Assembly: GCF_963576615.1 (NCBI RefSeq)
Contig: NC_088714.1
Span: 43,122,072-43,186,071, forward strand
DNA: 64,000 nucleotides
Source: Watersipora subatra
Taxonomy: Eukaryota; Bryozoa; Gymnolaemata; Cheilostomatida; Watersiporidae
Direction: 5' to 3'
The notes under the pieces are model-generated. The model saw only the letters and a list, made by a program, of their open reading frames with translations. It did not search any database and was not told the origin of the DNA. Position numbers and translations under genes: made by a program. Shown here in pieces: positions 47,523 to 59,000 of this stretch (positions are counted from its first letter, which is position 1; each line of letters starts with the position of its first letter).

Positions 47523-48090
47523 TACAGAGATGATGGACTCACAGCTTGTGAAAGAATTCCACAAAAGGTAGAAAGAACAATAAAGGTAATCTGTAACATT
47601 TTCTGAAATCACTACCTAAAACTAGAAATTGAAGCAGACAAACAAATTGTTAATTTTTTGGATGTAACACTTATTTTAACAGCCGGTACGCAAAGTCCCT
47701 ACCTAAAACCAAGCCACGGCATCCTATGTGTGAATCAACACAGCATTCACTCAAAAACCATCATTGACAACATTCCTATAACCATTCACAGAGGCTGAGC
47801 GCACTTTTATCAAGCGAATGAGAATTTTACAAAACGAAACAACCATACCAAGATGCACTAAAATAAAGTGGATATAACCACCAATTCCAATACACAACTG
47901 AAACAGATACAAAAAAGCAAATAGACAGTAGAAACCTATGCAAAACTTATGTGGTGCAACCTCAACAAGCTCAAATGTTACCACCAACATCGGAAAGAAA
48001 TACGTTCAAATTATTTCCAGGTGCCTTCACAAAATCTTTAACAATGTTTCAGATTTTCTACAAGCATAATTATTATCTCCCCTTACACTA
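47523..48090 (+). pseudogene. Penelope-like element reverse transcriptase fragment
   Basis: The plus strand reads YRDDGLTACERIPQKVER with the catalytic YRDD at 47523-47534. After one stop it continues KLEIEADKQIVNFLDVTL and SPYLKPSHG, and in shifted frames NVTTNIGKKYVQIISRCLHK. These are characteristic of Penelope-type reverse transcriptases. Stops and frameshifts show that it is dead; the 5' part of the enzyme is absent. Confidence 0.8.
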
Positions 48091-49280
48091 ACAAGCTAAG
48101 CTTTTCATCACAAGCTGTGAGATTATTTATGACTCTAGCTAATATAAACAGTCTATCTTTTAACCATGTTCATTAGCTAGTTTGCGAGGATCACTTGAGA
48201 GCGTGCAAGTTTTTCAAGTTTTCAGCTTTTCATCATAAGGAACATCTGAATTGACAGTAAGTTTATTTTCCTACTTTAACTACATGTAATTTTGCACTTT
48301 TTTGAGGAATTTTTGTACACATGCTAAGCTGAACCTAATTGTAATATTCCAGAATGCTATACGATTCACAACAGCTAGTCATTAATATCTCACCTACTTA
48401 AACTGGGGCAAGTTGTACTAGTGTTTGGAGGATATCTCTTAACTATTGTAAGTGCTAATACCACATGTACAACTCAACTAATTCATTTGTCTGCTTTTTA
48501 CTAATCACCCTGTATATTTTTTCTTAGCATTTGTGCACATACTTTTTCTGTATATAATTATGCATGATTTACTGTAAACAGGTCACAATCAAACGAATTA
48601 AACGAATAAAGCGAACATCAACTGATGAGAACTCTATTCATTGTCGGCATCCGTACACCCTAACCAAATACTAGAACAAACAAACACTCTGAAAATCAGC
48701 CTTTTATATCAAATCTGAAAAACATAATAAATGCACAGAACAATAAACTCACCAAAGAAAAATAGAATAAACCACACAGAAAATGCGATTGTAGACAAAA
48801 ATACAAATGCCCACTAAACAGCAGGTGTACCAACTAAAAACATAGTTTATCAAGCTGAAGTAACAAATACAACTGATGTGGAAACAATCATGTAATGATT
48901 ATGCGTAACAGAATTCAAATCCAGATACAGTAACCCTAAAGCTTCATTCAATCAGAAGAGTAAACAACATTAATCAAAACTTAATAAACACATGGAATTG
49001 AAAAACAAATGATGTAAAATAAAAAATAAAAGCACACGCTCAATCTAACGACAACAAAACAAAGGACTAAATAAAAGGAATGAATTAACAACATCATGCA
49101 GGCATGCATGGAGTTATTTTCTTTGGAATTGATAGCCCCCCACAGCGGCATTTTGCCAAACCACCAATTGCAGCATGAAACAGCATTGTAGCTGCCACAA
49201 AACATTTTAGTCATAAATATCATCTAGATTTAATATACTCAATTGTTAGATTTTTGAGTTATCTTTTTTAACTTAATATC
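48091..49280. other. Stretch without recognised genes
   Basis: AT-rich; possibly decayed 3' flank of the Penelope element. No exon or repeat boundary could be fixed. Confidence 0.35.
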
Positions 49281-49282
49281 TT

Positions 49283-49500
49283 TGACATAACATATCTATA
49301 TATATAAATCTAAGGATTTGTTTGTCATTTGTCGTCCGTATGCCCAGTTATAATAATTACAATTTGGAAACAAAAAACCACTTCGCACTGGCATTGAACT
49401 TGAAAACTACCATTCTGCAGACAGGCAAGTTATGAACTGTGCCTCATAGCCTACTTGCCACACCTTAGAATAATTGTGTACATACTTATTTCATTTGTTA
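49283..49500 (-). mobile_element. tRNA-derived SINE, antisense copy
   Basis: In reverse complement it has the head with CAGGCTATGAGGCAC and CTGTCTGCAGAATGG. The tail motif appears on the plus strand as TATATATAAATCTAAGGATT then GTTTGTCATTTGTCGTCC. Same family as 49760-50070. Confidence 0.6.
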
Positions 49501-49759
49501 ATCTTCAATGGTGATTAGTTGAAATACCTACACTTCATGCTTGAACTAAATTGTTAGAAGAAAAAAATTTTCTAGAAGAAAAATATGTTAACCATTCCAA
49601 ACTACCATTCTAACCTACAAATGAAGGTGTTTGTTTATTTCTGTGTGTTCTATAAGTTTAATTAAGTTGATATTATATATACATATATTTATAGGATTTT
49701 GGAGAAGTTTGGGCACCTACATGTATGTTTCTTCTCGTTAAATTTTTCTTTTAGTAATT

Positions 49760-50070
49760 TAATTCAAGTGTGCTAGCTGAAGCGTGATGCATGGGTATTT
49801 TAACCAATCGCCAGTAATGATTAGCAGGTGTAATGAGTATAATGCACACAATTATTCCATAGTATGGTTAATTGGACGCGTAGTGTCATGGATAGACACA
49901 CCTGTCTGCAGAACTGTAGGTTCCGAGTTTAAATCTAGTGCTAAATCATTCGTCGCTCCCATAACTTTATCGCTATAACTGCACACTTGAATGACAGACA
50001 GACAAACAGAAAAACACTGAGATTTATATATGCTAGCCAAATGCTCGGCGTTGCACTGGTATTAAAAAAC
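49760..50070 (+). mobile_element. tRNA-derived SINE, best-preserved copy
   Basis: The head has GCGTAGTGTCATGGATAGAC and CTGTCTGCAGAACTGTAGGT, then a B-box-like GGTTCCGAGTTTAAATC. The body ends in ACACTGAGATTTATATATGC, followed by AAATGCTCGGCGTTGCACTG, the tail motif shared with 53520-53560 and 58425. Confidence 0.7.
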
Positions 50071-50264
50071 AATTTATAAACAGCAGCAGGTAATGTAGTG
50101 TCATTAGCTAATTTGAGTAAGCTAGAATTCGTGTTGCTAAATTTACTAATAAGAACCGTGAGAGCAAGCTTTAAAGACATTGCGCGTAAAACAGCATCGC
50201 TATGCGTATAATAATGAAAATGACTCATATCGCCCAATGGATTCATTGCATCCCATTTAACTTA

Positions 50265-51240
50265 AAGGGTTAGCTTGTTGCCTTGTGAACAGGAGCTGTT
50301 GAGATCAAATCCTCTACTATACAGATTTTCCCATTGCTAGATTTAATCAGCTACAGCTTAACTGACACTGAACTATGATGATGACAGACCATGACAAACT
50401 TTGATATTCATATATGTAGTTATATATGTGTTTATGTATAGCTTATCCCTTCAAGTAATGTTTACCTTCTATCATTACGATCACTGCTCTTTTACTACCA
50501 TCAGATGAAGTGTGGCAGAGAATTGGTATTCACTCCCTACGAAACCAGTCAGTACTAGTGGCTGAGGTGTCATCCTCTAGTAAGCTATTTGACATATTTG
50601 TTGTAGTTTTACTTTTCCTTTTGTGCTGTTATCATTAGAATACCTAGTCACTTTGTTTTATGTTTTTCCTTTTTAATTTCTACAGCTGACGGAATGCTCA
50701 TGGTATTAATGCTAGTTCACAAACTGGTGAAAAGGTTAGAGGAAGTGGAGAACTAACCATCTGGCACGCCAAACGCGGAGTGCTTCCGGATGTACACCTG
50801 CTGAATACATAGATGTTTAGTTGTGATTGTACTATAACACCTTCCTTCTGATGGTACGTAATCTATATATTGATGTACCTTTAGTTTTATTCTTTTCTGT
50901 ACCTACAGCCCTCTATAAATGTTATTAAAATTTCCTCATTGCACCCTTTAGCACTATCAAAATTTATTGATTTTCTCTACTCTCTTGTTTTTGATGTTTT
51001 TCAACATGTTTTCTTACCTTAGTTAGGGTGTAGTATTACTCTAATCAAATACAATTATATTTTACTTTATTGCATCACTTCATTTCATTGACTTGTTGAC
51101 TCGCCTGAAGTCTATTTTTTCAGACATTTATTTCTGCAGCCATGCCTTGACCCAATTATTTTTAAAGCCAATCCTTTGTTCATAGCCTCATTCGACTCAA
51201 TCTGTACACACTTGGACTGCCTTTTGACATCATCCATTTT
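50265..51240. other. Stretch without recognised genes
   Basis: A short tRNA-like fragment (AAGGGTTAGCTTGTTGCCTT, then GAGATCAAATCC) lies at 50262-50330. The rest is T-rich and unassigned. Confidence 0.35.
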
Positions 51241-51307
51241 CACGCTAACAACTCGCGAAAGGTAGTATTTTCAGCTGTGGAAGACTTTGACAACGAGTTT
51301 GAAAGTC

Positions 51308-51475
51308 ACCACACAAGAAGTTACCATGCAAGGAGTTGCCATATAGGAAGTTGCCATGCAAGAAGTTACCATGCAAGAAGTTACCATGTAAGAAGTTACA
51401 ACGCAAGAAGTTATCACGCAAGATGTTACCATGCAAGGAGTTACCATGCAAGAAGTCACTATGCAACAAAGTCAA
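51308..51475. repeat. 15-bp minisatellite
   Basis: About eleven copies of AAGAAGTTACCATGC with small changes. The period keeps frames open on both strands. Confidence 0.85.
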
Positions 51476-51539
51476 ATCATACACAATTATTGTTTGTAAC
51501 TCGCTATCAAGTTTTTCCCTTTCTAAGCTGAAAAAATGA

Positions 51540-52984
51540 CTGCATTTGTGTGTCGCAAGCTTCATTTTCCAAATTACCTTTATTAACTGTTTAGTGCGTA
51601 CATTGTCCATATCCTAGAGTTGTACAAATAAGTCCAGTTTTTTGAGTTTCATAAGCAGCTCCTTCTAGTAGAATAATTTGATCTTATTAATGCCCGAACT
51701 GCTCAGATCAGTGTTTCTGTCTCGCAAAAATGCCAAAACTATCAAACAGAAGACCATTTGGTGAGACCTACATGTACATCGCTTGTGAAAAGCTGATGTA
51801 CACCTGTAGAGTAAACTAACCAAGAAAAATTTTCCTCACACTTCACAGCAAACATTCTGACGCAAGCCTGTCTTGAAGTGCTTGTGATCATACCTTATTC
51901 TGATCAATAGCTAGCCTTGAAAGGCTTTTTATCATACCAATTGTTCTGACCTAAAGCTAGTCTTGAAACCCTTGTTATCATACCTTGTTCTGAACAAAAG
52001 CCATCTTGAAGGGCTCATGATCATACCTTTTTCAAATCAAGAACCTGTCTCGATGGGCTTGTGATTCTACCTTGAGGAAAGTTTAGCAGGGCCCATCGAA
52101 GCATCGCCCATATGAATGAAAGTGATTTTGATAGTAACAGATTGTTCTTGCTGCCGAATGACTGCATCCTGAACATAAGATGGGTCATATTGCCTACATT
52201 TTTTCTTGCTTTTTCGCATTATTAATTGTTATTGGTACAAAATAAAGCACATCAAGTTTTAAATACAAGAAGTGAAAAATACATGTTTTGGTTATTATCT
52301 ATCAATAAAATCGATGAAGCCGATTCAATTAAGCAAAGAAAATATTTTTTCCAAAATCAAGGGCTTACTAGTATTCGTCACTCGGAGATACAACATTTTT
52401 GGACATTTTTCTCTATTGACTATGATATTTGTCTATTGTCTTATTTGTTGGTCAGCACTAAAGATAAGACAACTACAACAACTAATTGCTATAAAAAATG
52501 CACATGCACAACAAACAATGCACACTATGGGATAACGCAGAAGATAATTATTATAGCTTCTTTTTACAAAGATACCATTAGTTTGAGCTTGATTCTCACA
52601 CTTGGTGGGTTGGTTACGACAGCTGGTGAAAATACAGACCATGTCCTGTTGGTCATTTTACTAGTAACACCCATGAAAGAGCACAATATGTACAAACCAA
52701 TCTAACAAACAAATGAATAATTGCCTGTAGCTCAGTACAGTTCAGCATTAATAAACTTGGGGTTTTTGAGACATTGCAGTGCACTCATTGGTTTTGGCAT
52801 ATTACTGGCATCAATAAAAGCAATTTTTAAATATTTAAAATGCCATTGCTTAAATACTTTTTCTAGTCAAGTATTTGGAACAACCAATTGTTATGTCAGC
52901 ATTTTTCAAAAGGGTTTCGCGTATTAAAGACATCGCATTCCATTTAGCATCTCTTGCACGGAAACGGTTAACGAGAGAGCTACC
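51540..52984. other. Region upstream of the HMG-box gene
   Basis: Around 51860-52070 a ~60-bp unit recurs three or four times (TTGAAAGGCTTTTTATCATA, TTGAAACCCTTGTTATCATA). A 159-codon frame at 52226-52705 matches no family. The promoter of the HMG-box gene should lie at the right end, but no TATA or initiator can be fixed. Confidence 0.4.
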
Positions 52985-53022
52985 ATGGTGAGAGTCCACA
53001 AAGATCCAGATAAACCTAAAAG
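52985..53022 (+). CDS. HMG gene exon 1 with start codon
   Basis: The start context TACCATGG is good. The exon reads MVRVHKDPDKPK plus two bases of an Arg codon before donor GTCAGT. The DPDKPKR lead-in is typical just before an HMG box, and phase matches exon 2. Confidence 0.75.
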
Positions 53023-56000
53023 GTCAGTTGGTGCAACCAATATGAGGGTTAATGGCAAGCGGGCAGCACACTATCTATACATATAATTATACACGTATCT
53101 AATTTTTTTAATGGGTCTACTGATTTATATGTATTTGAGTGTATTTATTCACCATCTGAACTCACCATATATGAATTCACTATGTACTGTATTTCCTGCT
53201 TGGTACCTTATCTACTGTATTTCATGTACAGCACACTATCTACTATTTTGCATATATAGCACATTATTTACTGCATTTCGTGTGAAGCACACTATCTACT
53301 ATTTTGCATATATAGCATTTTAGTTACTGTATTCCACATACAATGTATAGTAGTATACTATCTACTGAATTTCATGTACAGCGGATTATCCAATGTATTT
53401 CATGTACAGCACACTATCTAATGCTTTTCCTATACAGCACACTATCTGCTGTACTTCATACATGTAGCATATACACTGTAACACATTTATTGTATTATAT
53501 CAGTTATAGTGTATAACTAGGTGAATGCCCGGCGTTGCACGGGTAATAAAAAAAGTTTTTGCATAAAAAATAAATTTTCAATTGGCTAATTTCTTTAACC
53601 AACGAATCTGAGTAACTTGAGCTACTCTAAGCTTTTACTATAATAACAACCATGTCTACCCCTCTGAAGCCAGCATTAGGAAAAAAGGTTGCATCTCTTA
53701 TGCAATCATGATCTTCAAGTGTGCTAGCTGAAGTGTGAAGTGTGCGTATTTTAATCAATCGCCGTTAAAGAGTGGCAGGTGTAAGGATTATGTACACAAT
53801 TATACCATAGTACAGTAATTAAGCTATGTAGTGTAATAAATAGCATGCCTGTCTGCAGAACTAGGGTTTTCTAAGTTTAATTACATTGCGAGTCGGTTTT
53901 TTCGTTCCTAAAACTTGGTCGCTAGAACTGGACATACGAATGGCAGACAAATCAACAACGGCAAACCAGTACTTAGATTTATGCATTCAGATTATTATTA
54001 ACATTAGTATATACACATATTTATACCTCTCATAGTGTACACCCCCCTCACCCAAAGCAGTACATCGGTTATAAAAACCTTTACAAATCAATTTCACTGT
54101 TGCTCTGTTATATCATTGATACCATTAAAAGAAAATTTTGTTTCAATATATTCATTGAAAGAAAATATATTGAAAAAAATATAGCATCGCAAATAGACCA
54201 AACTTAATTTTTAATTTTATTTGGCAAAATCTAATGTCATTTGCAATCCTTGACCAGGTACATGACAGCATTCCTTTTGTACCTCGGAGACTTTCGTAAA
54301 AGGAACAACTCCAAAGGCTACACCAATGTTGAAATGACAAGGCGTGGTGCTTCAGCATGGAGGAACTTGACAAATAGAGAAAAATTTCCTTATGAGGAAA
54401 AATCACTAAAATTGAAAGAAAAATACATCAAAGACATCCATAAATACAAGGTGTGTTTAAGCAGGAGTTATCCTATCCTTGATTAACCCAAAAGCTATTA
54501 CTGTTTGCAAATAATTCGCTTCTGCCAAAATTTTTGGAACAGTATTAGTACCAGTAGTAGAACTACTAGTAGTTTTAGTAGTAGTAGTAGCAGTAGTAGT
54601 AGCACTAACAGTAGTCGTAATAGTAGTCCCAGTAGTAGTACTACTAGTAGTTTTAGTAGTTGTAGTAGTCGTACTAGTAGTAGTAATGATAGCAGTAGTC
54701 ATAATAGCAGTGGTAGTAGTAAATTTAATAGTATCAGCAGTGGTAGTAGTATGGTTATTAGTAACATTTATGATGGCAAGAACAATAGTAAAAGCAGTTG
54801 TAGTAGTCACAGTAGTAGTATAGATATTATTAGTTGTAATATTGTTAGTATTTGTAAAGTATTATCAGTCATTAATCACTTTTGCTTCACAAACTTACAC
54901 AATTTATCTGAATATAATCTAGTGCAATAACTTTGTATTGTACACCATCGCTACATGACTCCCCTCAGCACTCTTGTGAGATATTCGAATACAATTTATC
55001 ACAACTGCATTACACGCAGAAGCGTAGAGTACCTTCAGACCTTCACAAACAGAGATAAGAGTAGAGTTCTGTAAGCAATAACTTGTGTACTCTGGAAGTT
55101 CTGAGAAATAGTGTAGTGCTGCCACTGTGATATTAGTCAGCCGTTAACGTGTGAAGGTCCTCTTTTGACTCTAGTGAGAGTAATTTATATACAGTACATG
55201 AATAATACTCAATGCTGGGCTGTTACTTTATTAGTTCTGCTCATGAACTGATTGCTATACATATTGGTTGCGAAAGAGGTCGGTAGAACAGACAAATTTG
55301 TATATACCTACCGTAAAACCTCTATTTAAATGCCATGGGGCTCTATTTCTCAAACCTTCTTCTATAGTGGCTGTCAGAGGTGACGTTCAAATAAAGGCGG
55401 CACTCTATTCAAGGTTTTACGATAGCTTAAAATATAGAATTGAAGAACTTATAACTTGCTATCTCTCTCTATGCCGGCCTTTGAGTCTGGCCACATCACA
55501 CTTTCTGGGAGGTCCAGTCAGACTCTTTGTTGGCTATTTTACTATAATCCAACAGAATGCTCAGATTCACCTCAGCTTAGAGCTGGTGGTGACGGCTTAG
55601 TCGCCGGCAGTCCTACCAAGGTAGCAGGTTGTATCGATCTTGATGGTTATGCAATAGCGGGTACAAGTACCTGACGCCTAAATATACACCTCTATATGCC
55701 TAAATAAAGCTACACTCGCTATGTATGCTATACACCTAAATAGAGCTACACTTGCTATGGGTAACCTTATAGCGTTGATGCTTTAGGAGAAGGTTAAACT
55801 GCTGCCAAAGCTGCCAAAAAGTGCCTGTTCAAGCAAAGAGAAAAAAGACCCAAAAAAGCCAAAGAAAGCCCTGTCAGCATACATGTTGTTTCTAAAAGAT
55901 TTTCGACAGCGAAATGCTGACTGTGGCTGGGGCTTTAGCGAGATGTCAAAAAAAGGTTTGTTGCTATTTAGTTAGTAATTAGAAAAGTTCTTTTTAGCAA

Positions 56001-59000
56001 ATAATAATATTTGACAAAGTCAAGCGTATTTCTCTATCATGTGGATGGTTACCCACAATTCACATTAACATTCCGTTCAGATAAATGACATAAACTGTAA
56101 ACTAAGCTGTTACATTCTGACTGCCAGAAAGAAACCTGATGATAGAGTGTGATAAAGTTGAGTCTTGTGTCTATTCAGTTATTTTGGGAACACAATTTCC
56201 ACAACCTTGGATGTTCTAAAACTACATAGCACAATGTACTTAGACAATTATATCTATTTTCTACTATTTATTTTTGGAAATCAAATCACTACTTATTTCA
56301 GACGCGAACACTAAGCAACAACTCAAATAAATATGCTTTATAAAGATATGTTGTATTTTACACAAACCTTTGTCATATTAAACAGTGATTACATAAATCT
56401 GAATTATTTGGGGACTACTTTCAACAGGTTTGTATCCATTATACCATAACAAATGTTATTCACACCTTTACTAGTTTTGTTTCATATCAAGGACTACAAA
56501 AACCGACTAATTTAATTAGTTACACTCAAATAAGTATATTATATTTGCAAATATTGGTTATGTTAGAACTTAAATAACTTAACCTTAAAACATAGAAAAT
56601 AATACAGTTTTCACTTTATATTTTGATGAAATGCATTCAGAAACAAAAAACTGACCTGGAATCTATTCATTAGAACGCTTGTATTCCGTTACATTGCAGT
56701 TGTATTGAGCTATATATTTTTGCAAATTTATATTCATGTTTGGGTTAAAATTAATGTTAACTTAATTTTTTATCAAAAGATATGGCCTGAAAAATACGCA
56801 AATGATTTAGAGTATATATATGCCTGTAACAGACTTTTGTGGTAAGACGGCTGACAGGCTTTTACAAGCGATTACAACAATCAACTCTGTTAGCTCAAGA
56901 AAATTAGGTCATTATTATAATTGTAAAATAGGTCAACTACTGTAAATAGAACCTTAGAGTGACACAGAACATTTCAAGCCAGTGGCGTGAGCGCGGTATT
57001 TTTCATAGTGCCCTCCAAACTGATGGTTGGCCTACATGCCTCTAACTATGTCGCCTTACAGTGCCTCGCATTGCGCGTTCACAACTCGAGTTGTACAACT
57101 CGAGTTGCACAACTCGAGTTGTTAACACGCAACGCGACTTTTCAAAAGTAAGGTGCAATATATTGGTATTACGGTAGCATAACCGTAGATCTGGTTATAT
57201 TAACAATGGTACATCAAAAGGCACCCGTTAGCTAATAGAAATTACACTATGTATGTACTGTAAAACTAGAGCTAATAGCGAATTATACTGCGCCGAGTTT
57301 GCAACTCGAGTTGTACAACTCGAGTTGCACAACTCGAGCTGTACAACTCGAGTTATATTTACCAACTCGAGTTTGTAAAAATTACTCGAGTTGTACAACT
57401 CGAGTTACACAACTCGAGTTCATCAAAAATCCAGACCGAGTTTTTTTAACAGCAACTCGAGTTCAACAACTCGGTTGAGAACATCTCATCATTTCATTTT
57501 CTCTAGCTATATTTTCTATATATGGAATTTATTTTGGTGCATCATTAAACGCCGTTGAAATAATTTCTATGTTCATTTTCGGTGTTCAATCACTTTTTTG
57601 TCAGGTTCTAGAGAGATAACTCTTTTTCATTTGAAAAAGAAGTGGCCTACCTCCCACATAGATTGTTTTTACTTTGCTTTTACATTCTACAATTGTTTTT
57701 GTCTTGTTATATTTATAGAAATAAATATGCGCAAATATCGCCAATATATATATAATTTAAATGTGTCTATATATTTAAACTATTATTATTAAATTTCTGT
57801 AAATGTTCTGTAAATGAGACACCCCAATTACTCACTTTGCTTTTTTACAAACCCGGGTTAGTTTTGCGTATAACACGACTCGAGTTAATCATAAGCCCAG
57901 GCCGAGTTGTACAATTCGGCAACTCGAGTTGTGAACGCGCAACGCGAGGCACTGTAAGACGCCATATCTAACCAAAACCAGCTCTTCAGAATTTACAGTA
58001 AAACTTATTTTCTGCCAGCTAATGTTATTACTGGGTTACTTGCAGGGGCAACCGCTTGGAATTTGCTCACAGTTACTGAGAAGGGGCCATATGAACAGGC
58101 AGCGAGAAAAGCTGCCGAGAAATATCAAACTGTCATCGAAGAATATAAGGTAAAATGTCTAACTTTCTCTCAGCTTTCTAGGATTTTATCAGTGCTATCC
58201 CTAAGCTGACATGACAAGGTACCTGGGTCAATGCAAGCACAGCGTTTTGTATCTAATATGAAATAAGTATGTTACATAGTTATCGATCATTTATTGATCT
58301 ATAATGTGATAAACAATAAACAGACGGCCATAGAATTTTGACTAACCTCCATAAATATTACGTAGTAGTTGCTAACCAATTCTTTGAAGTTACATCTAGT
58401 ATATATAAAAACTAGTTGAATCTCTGCGTTGCACGGGTTGCATAAACATTACCTTTATTACCTTTACACTACATTACCTTTCACTGTTTATAAGTTGTTT
58501 TTATTACTCGTGCAATGCCAGGCATTCATCTTGTGAGGCCAGCTAATCATCATTATGTGGAATGCAACGTTGTGTGTTTTAACCAATGTAATGAATATCT
58601 TCATCATAATTAATAGCTCTGCTCTGTTGACTGTGTAGTCTAATGGGTAAGCTTGACACCTCTAAATTTAGAGGTTTTGAAATCAAATCTTTTTCGAAGA
58701 GGATTTTTGTTAGTTTAAATTTATTGGTATAACTGGACAGATGGACAGACACTCACATTTACATTTATAGATAGAAGCTCAGAGTCTCCTCTATTCAAGT
58801 ACGTTATTAAAACAGTCTAAAAGAAATGTTAGTTTTCTGGACCGGTGTACTGTAAATGTGTCATAAAATTTTCAGTGTAAAGGCTTCCTAAACCAACCAC
58901 AATGGCCCTTTTCAGGGCCATCAACTTCTGCAGCGTTTGTTCACAGCTAACTGTAGCAAATTTAATAAATCATAACTACATGTATAATAAACTTAACACA

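Noticed and set aside
52226..52705. 159-codon plus-strand frame
   Set aside because: No recognisable domain, AT-driven composition and a Thr/Lys run; likely chance.
54457..54930. Poly-Ser and poly-Thr frames
   Set aside because: Readings of an interrupted AGT repeat in an HMG intron.
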